Part shown: positions 61,234 to 64,000 of the stretch, one piece after another
How the letters are laid out: each line of letters starts with the position of its first letter
Numbering within the stretch: the stretch's first letter is position 1
Source: AR12 sp036265915
Lineage (GTDB): Bacteria > Methylomirabilota > Methylomirabilia > Rokubacteriales > CSP1-6
NCBI GenBank assembly: GCA_036265915.1
Contig: DATAOC010000019.1
Span: 1 to 64,000, forward strand
DNA length: 64,000 nt
Direction of reading: 5' to 3'
Made by a program: the position numbers and the translations under genes
Notes under the pieces: model-generated
Told to the model about the DNA's origin: nothing
Databases searched by the model: none
What the model saw: the letters and a program-made list of their open reading frames with translations, nothing else

Positions 61234-62574
61234 ATGGAATATCGCTATGGCAGGGTGGTGCTCGCGACTGTCATCCTCACCGTGCTCGGCATCTCGCCGA
61301 CGATCGATGCACAGTTTCGCGCGCGCGATCCTGGCGTGCGTGGCGGTGCCGCCGGAGCCGGCGGCATGCTGCCCGGCCTCACGACCGACGAGCAGGAGAT
61401 GTTCAACGTAGGCCTGGAGGACTTCGGCGAGGAAGAAAAGGTCGCCGACGGCGTCGGACCGCGCTTCAACTTCGTGTCGTGTGCGGGATGTCACGCCCAG
61501 CCCGCGATCGGGGGCAGCAGCCCCGCCGCGAACCCGCTGTTTCGCGTGGTCGGTGACCTGCGCTTCAGCGGTAATCAGAACCGCATGCCGTCGTTCATCA
61601 CGCCCGGCGGTCCCGTGCGTGAGGCGCGGTTTCAGTTCAACCCGGATGGCACGCGCGATGGCGGCGTCCACGCGCTCTTCGTGATCACCGGCCACCCGGA
61701 GGCGCCGGCCGGATGCGGCATCGGACAGGAGGACTTCGAGAAACAGGTCCGCAACGACAACATCATCTTCCGGATCCCGACGCCGGTGTTCGGCGCCGGT
61801 CTGATCGAGCAGATCAAGGACAGCGCGATCGTCGACAACCTGGCCTCGAACTCCTTCACCAAGCGCAGCTTCGGTATCAGCGGCCGCGTGAACCGCAGCG
61901 GTAACGACGGCACCATCACGCGGTTTGGCTGGAAAGCTCAGAACAAGTCGCTGCTGGTCTTCTCGGGCGAGGCGTACAACGTCGAGATGGGGATCACCAA
62001 CGAGCTGTTCCAGCAGGAGCGCGACGAGACCCCGGGGTGCCAGGCCGCGCACGTGCCCAACGACGTCACGCCAAGCGCCCATCAGATCGGCGCCATCGAG
62101 AACTTCGCCAACTTCCAGCGCTTCCTGGCGCCGCCGAGCCCGTCGACGGACAAGCCGGGCAGCTCGGCGTCCATCGGCCGTGGTCGCGCACAGTTCACCA
62201 GCACCGGCTGCGCGCTGTGCCACACGCCCGCGCTGCCAACCGGCAACGCCACGGTGGCAGCGTTGCGCAATCGAACCGCGACGTTGTATTCCGACCTGGC
62301 GCTGCATCAGATGGGCCCGGGCCTCGCCGACGATATCTTGCAGGGGGGCGCGCGCGGCGACGAGTTCCGGACCGCGCCGCTCTGGGGGCTCGGCCAGCGG
62401 ATCTTCTTCCTGCACGACGGGCGTACGACGGACCTCGTCGACGCCATCCGCGCGCACCGCAGCGGCGGAAACTCCAAGTTCGGTCCGTCGGAGGCCAACG
62501 CCGTCATCGACCGGTTCAACAACCTCGGCGAGGGGGACAAGCAGGATCTGCTGAACTTCCTGCGCTCACTGTAG
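61234..62574 (+). CDS. Di-haem oxidoreductase family c-type cytochrome (DUF1111-like)
   Basis: A 446-residue exported protein with a signal peptide (MEYRYGRVVLATVILTVLGISPTIDA) and two c-type haem sites: C83-x2-C86-H87 (CAGCH) and C326-x2-C329-H330 (CALCH). The surrounding pattern (DGVGPRFNFVSCAGCHAQPAIGGSSPAANPLFRVVG and FRTAPLWGLGQRIFFLHDGRTTDLVDAI) is that of DHOR/thiol-oxidase-like proteins, periplasmic electron carriers or peroxidases. Transcribed from a consensus sigma-54 promoter, probably under the divergent NtrC regulator. Confidence 0.87.
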   Translation: MEYRYGRVVLATVILTVLGISPTIDAQFRARDPGVRGGAAGAGGMLPGLTTDEQEMFNVGLEDFGEEEKVADGVGPRFNFVSCAGCHAQPAIGGSSPAANPLFRVVGDLRFSGNQNRMPSFITPGGPVREARFQFNPDGTRDGGVHALFVITGHPEAPAGCGIGQEDFEKQVRNDNIIFRIPTPVFGAGLIEQIKDSAIVDNLASNSFTKRSFGISGRVNRSGNDGTITRFGWKAQNKSLLVFSGEAYNVEMGITNELFQQERDETPGCQAAHVPNDVTPSAHQIGAIENFANFQRFLAPPSPSTDKPGSSASIGRGRAQFTSTGCALCHTPALPTGNATVAALRNRTATLYSDLALHQMGPGLADDILQGGARGDEFRTAPLWGLGQRIFFLHDGRTTDLVDAIRAHRSGGNSKFGPSEANAVIDRFNNLGEGDKQDLLNFLRSL

Positions 62575-62652
62575 CGGGCGGCAGGCCAGGGCCTGTCGAC
62601 TTTTCGCCTCACCGTTCGTCTATGGGGTGAGGGCGTAAAGGAGGCCCTGGCC

Positions 62653-63015
62653 ATGCGATACATCTTGCTGATCTACCGGGACGAGCGCGCCGTCGCGAAG
62701 CTCTCCGATCAGGAGCGAGCGAAGATCTTCAAGCAGTACGGTGACTTCACCGAGAGCATCCGCGCCAGCGGCGCGTTCCAGGCCGGCGACCCGCTGCAGC
62801 CGGCCACCACCGCCACCACCGTGCGGATGAAGAACGGCAAGACGGTCACGACCGACGGGCCGTTCGCCGAGACCAAGGAGCAGCTCGGCGGCTACTACAT
62901 CGTCGAGGCCAAGACCCTCGACGAGGCAGTGTCGATGGCAGGACGCATCCCCGCGGTGGCGCTGGGCGGCTCGGTCGAGGTGCGGCCGATCATGGACATG
63001 CGAGCACCCCGCTAA
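62653..63015 (+). CDS. YCII / DGPF-domain protein
   Basis: A 120-residue ferredoxin-like fold protein: MRYILLIYRDERAVAKLSDQERAKIFKQYGDFTESIRASGAFQAGDPL, then TVRMKNGKTVTTDGPFAETKEQLGGYYIVEAKTLDEAVSMAGRIP, the DGPF/YCII pattern. These small proteins often accompany ECF sigma factors; here none is adjacent. AAGGAGG sits just upstream of the ATG. Function unknown. Confidence 0.85.
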   Translation: MRYILLIYRDERAVAKLSDQERAKIFKQYGDFTESIRASGAFQAGDPLQPATTATTVRMKNGKTVTTDGPFAETKEQLGGYYIVEAKTLDEAVSMAGRIPAVALGGSVEVRPIMDMRAPR

Positions 63016-63036
63016 CTGCGTCGTCCGCCAGGGCCG

Positions 63037-63060
63037 CCCGGTGGCGCAGTGACCACCGGG
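63037..63060. terminator. Bidirectional hairpin between YCII and hydrolase genes
   Basis: CCCGGTGG (63037-63044) pairs with CCACCGGG (63053-63060) around an 8-base loop; GC-rich flanks may extend or compete with the stem. It lies between the convergent stops at 63015 and 63092. Confidence 0.5.
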
Positions 63061-63091
63061 CAGCCGGGCGGCGGAGGGCTCCCGCGTCGCG

Positions 63092-63913
63092 TCAGGTCTT
63101 GAGGAAGGCGAGAAGGTCCGAGTTCACCTGCTGCTTGTGGGTGCTCGTCAGCCCGTGGGGTGCGCCCGGGTAGATGTTCAGATGCGCCTTGGGCGCGATC
63201 TTCACCGCGGCCCGGGCGGCGGCGCCGATCGGAACGATCTGATCGTCGTCACCGTGAATGAAGAGCGTCGGCACCGTCATCTTCCGCAGGTCGTCCGTCT
63301 GGTCGGTCTCCGAGAAGGCCTTGACGCAGTCGTAGACCGCCTTCAGCCCCGCCTGCATGCCCTGGCGCCAGAACGACGCGCGGAGGCCTTCGGACACGCT
63401 CGCACCCGGACGATTCGCGCCATAGAACGGCCCGCTGAGATCCTTGAAGAACTGCGCACGATCGGCAAGCACCGAGGCGCGGATGCCGTCGAAGACGTCC
63501 AGCGGCAAGCCGGCAGGATTCGCGGGGGTTTTCAGCATCAGCGGAGGAATGGCGCCGATCAGCACAGCCTTCGCCACCCGCCGCGTGCCGTGGCGACCGA
63601 TGTAGCGAGCGACCTCACCGCCGCCGGTGGAGTGGCCGACGTGGATGGCATCGTGCAGATCGAGTGCCTCCACCAGCGCCGCGAGGTCGTCGGCGTAGGT
63701 GTCGAGGTCGTTGCCGTTCCAGGGCTGCGCCGAGCGGCCGTGACCGCGCCGGTCGTGCGCGATGACGCGATACCCCCGCTCGCCGAGGAAGAGCATCTGA
63801 TCCTCCCAGGCGTCGGCGCTGAGCGGCCATCCGTGACTGAAAACCACGGGCTGACCATGGCCCCAGTCCTTGTAGTAGATCTCCGTCCCGTCCTTGGTCG
63901 TGATTCGGGCCAT
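63092..63913 (-). CDS. Alpha/beta hydrolase, non-haem chloroperoxidase/esterase type
   Basis: A 273-residue alpha/beta hydrolase: oxyanion region PVVFSHGWPLSADAW, nucleophile Ser95 in the elbow GHSTGG, acid Asp in FIHGDDDQIVPI and a His in YPGAPHGLTSTHK near the C-terminus. This is the non-haem haloperoxidase/arylesterase group. An AAGGAG ribosome site precedes ATG 63913. The last 87 bases of the window show no gene that I can support. Confidence 0.87.
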   Translation of the reverse strand: MARITTKDGTEIYYKDWGHGQPVVFSHGWPLSADAWEDQMLFLGERGYRVIAHDRRGHGRSAQPWNGNDLDTYADDLAALVEALDLHDAIHVGHSTGGGEVARYIGRHGTRRVAKAVLIGAIPPLMLKTPANPAGLPLDVFDGIRASVLADRAQFFKDLSGPFYGANRPGASVSEGLRASFWRQGMQAGLKAVYDCVKAFSETDQTDDLRKMTVPTLFIHGDDDQIVPIGAAARAAVKIAPKAHLNIYPGAPHGLTSTHKQQVNSDLLAFLKT

Positions 63914-64000
63914 GACATGCTCCTTGTCTGAGAGTCGGCCAACGGTCGCAGAGGCGAAGAGGTAAGCTGTCCTGTAGACGTCGCGACGCGACGGGGAGAT

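Noticed and set aside
1..64000. tRNA, rRNA, CRISPR arrays, insertion sequences and phage genes
   Set aside because: I looked for them on both strands and saw none that I could support by reading.

Overview
The window is dense, GC-rich (about 70%) bacterial chromosome with roughly 60 protein genes, short gaps and many 1-4 base overlaps (ATGA and TGATG junctions). I see no tRNA, rRNA, phage, insertion sequence or CRISPR array. The mix suggests an uncultured soil or sediment bacterium: flavin and molybdenum oxidoreductases, luciferase-like monooxygenases, an F420-type (Ddn) reductase, zinc-ribbon cyclase/ATPase/TPR regulators, NtrC-family regulators and a selenoprotein. Candidatus Rokubacteria/Methylomirabilota or a deltaproteobacterial-type lineage would fit; this is inference from style only.

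Layout. 1-9.7 kb: a partial intradiol dioxygenase divergent from a winged-helix/TPR regulator, a TPR lipoprotein-like exported protein, a FAD amine oxidase divergent from an MFS carrier, a class C-type serine hydrolase and a YtcJ-type amidohydrolase. 9.7-16.3 kb: cupin, cysteine synthase, then a four-gene operon (Baeyer-Villiger-type monooxygenase, LLM flavoprotein, Gfo/Idh oxidoreductase, NADH pyrophosphatase). 16.4-28.5 kb: AlkB-like oxygenase, SRPBCC protein, IorAB molybdenum hydroxylase, a Cys-nucleophile hydrolase, a ThDP enzyme and a large cyclase/ATPase/TPR regulator. 28.5-34.2 kb: LLM protein, Hsp20, and a polar amino-acid ABC operon ending in an AHL-lactonase-like protein. 42.3-48.5 kb: a YejABEF peptide/oligopeptide ABC operon preceded by a lipoprotein. 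48.7-64 kb: an envelope and stress region (HtrA/Deg protease, ASRT-like protein, cardiolipin-synthase-like lipoprotein, two NtrC-type regulators, a histidine kinase, ChaB, a response regulator with a degenerate kinase domain, an FNT channel, a di-haem oxidoreductase, YCII and hydrolase genes).

The most notable part is 34.3-41.1 kb, eight co-directional, overlapping genes: radical SAM/SPASM-like protein, metallophosphoesterase with an altered first metal motif, a GrdB-family protein, TVP38/TMEM64 membrane protein, pyridine-nucleotide disulfide oxidoreductase, DUF3047 protein, and two transferases of the families once named rSAM/selenodomain-associated transferases 2 and 1. The GrdB-family gene is interrupted by one in-frame TGA at 36499-36501. 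It is followed at once by a near-perfect hairpin with the geometry of a bacterial SECIS, and the frame then runs on for 92 sense codons to 36780. I read it as a true selenoprotein (U-x-x-C motif), normally annotated as truncated. The cluster looks like an uncharacterised biosynthetic or redox system in which the radical SAM and selenocysteine functions sit in separate proteins.

A second theme is sigma-54. A consensus -24/-12 promoter (61150-61164) precedes the di-haem oxidoreductase, divergent from an NtrC regulator. A shared 16-base GG-N10-GC motif (GGCACGTGWGATGCAC) precedes both the SPW/BON gene and the ASRT-like gene.
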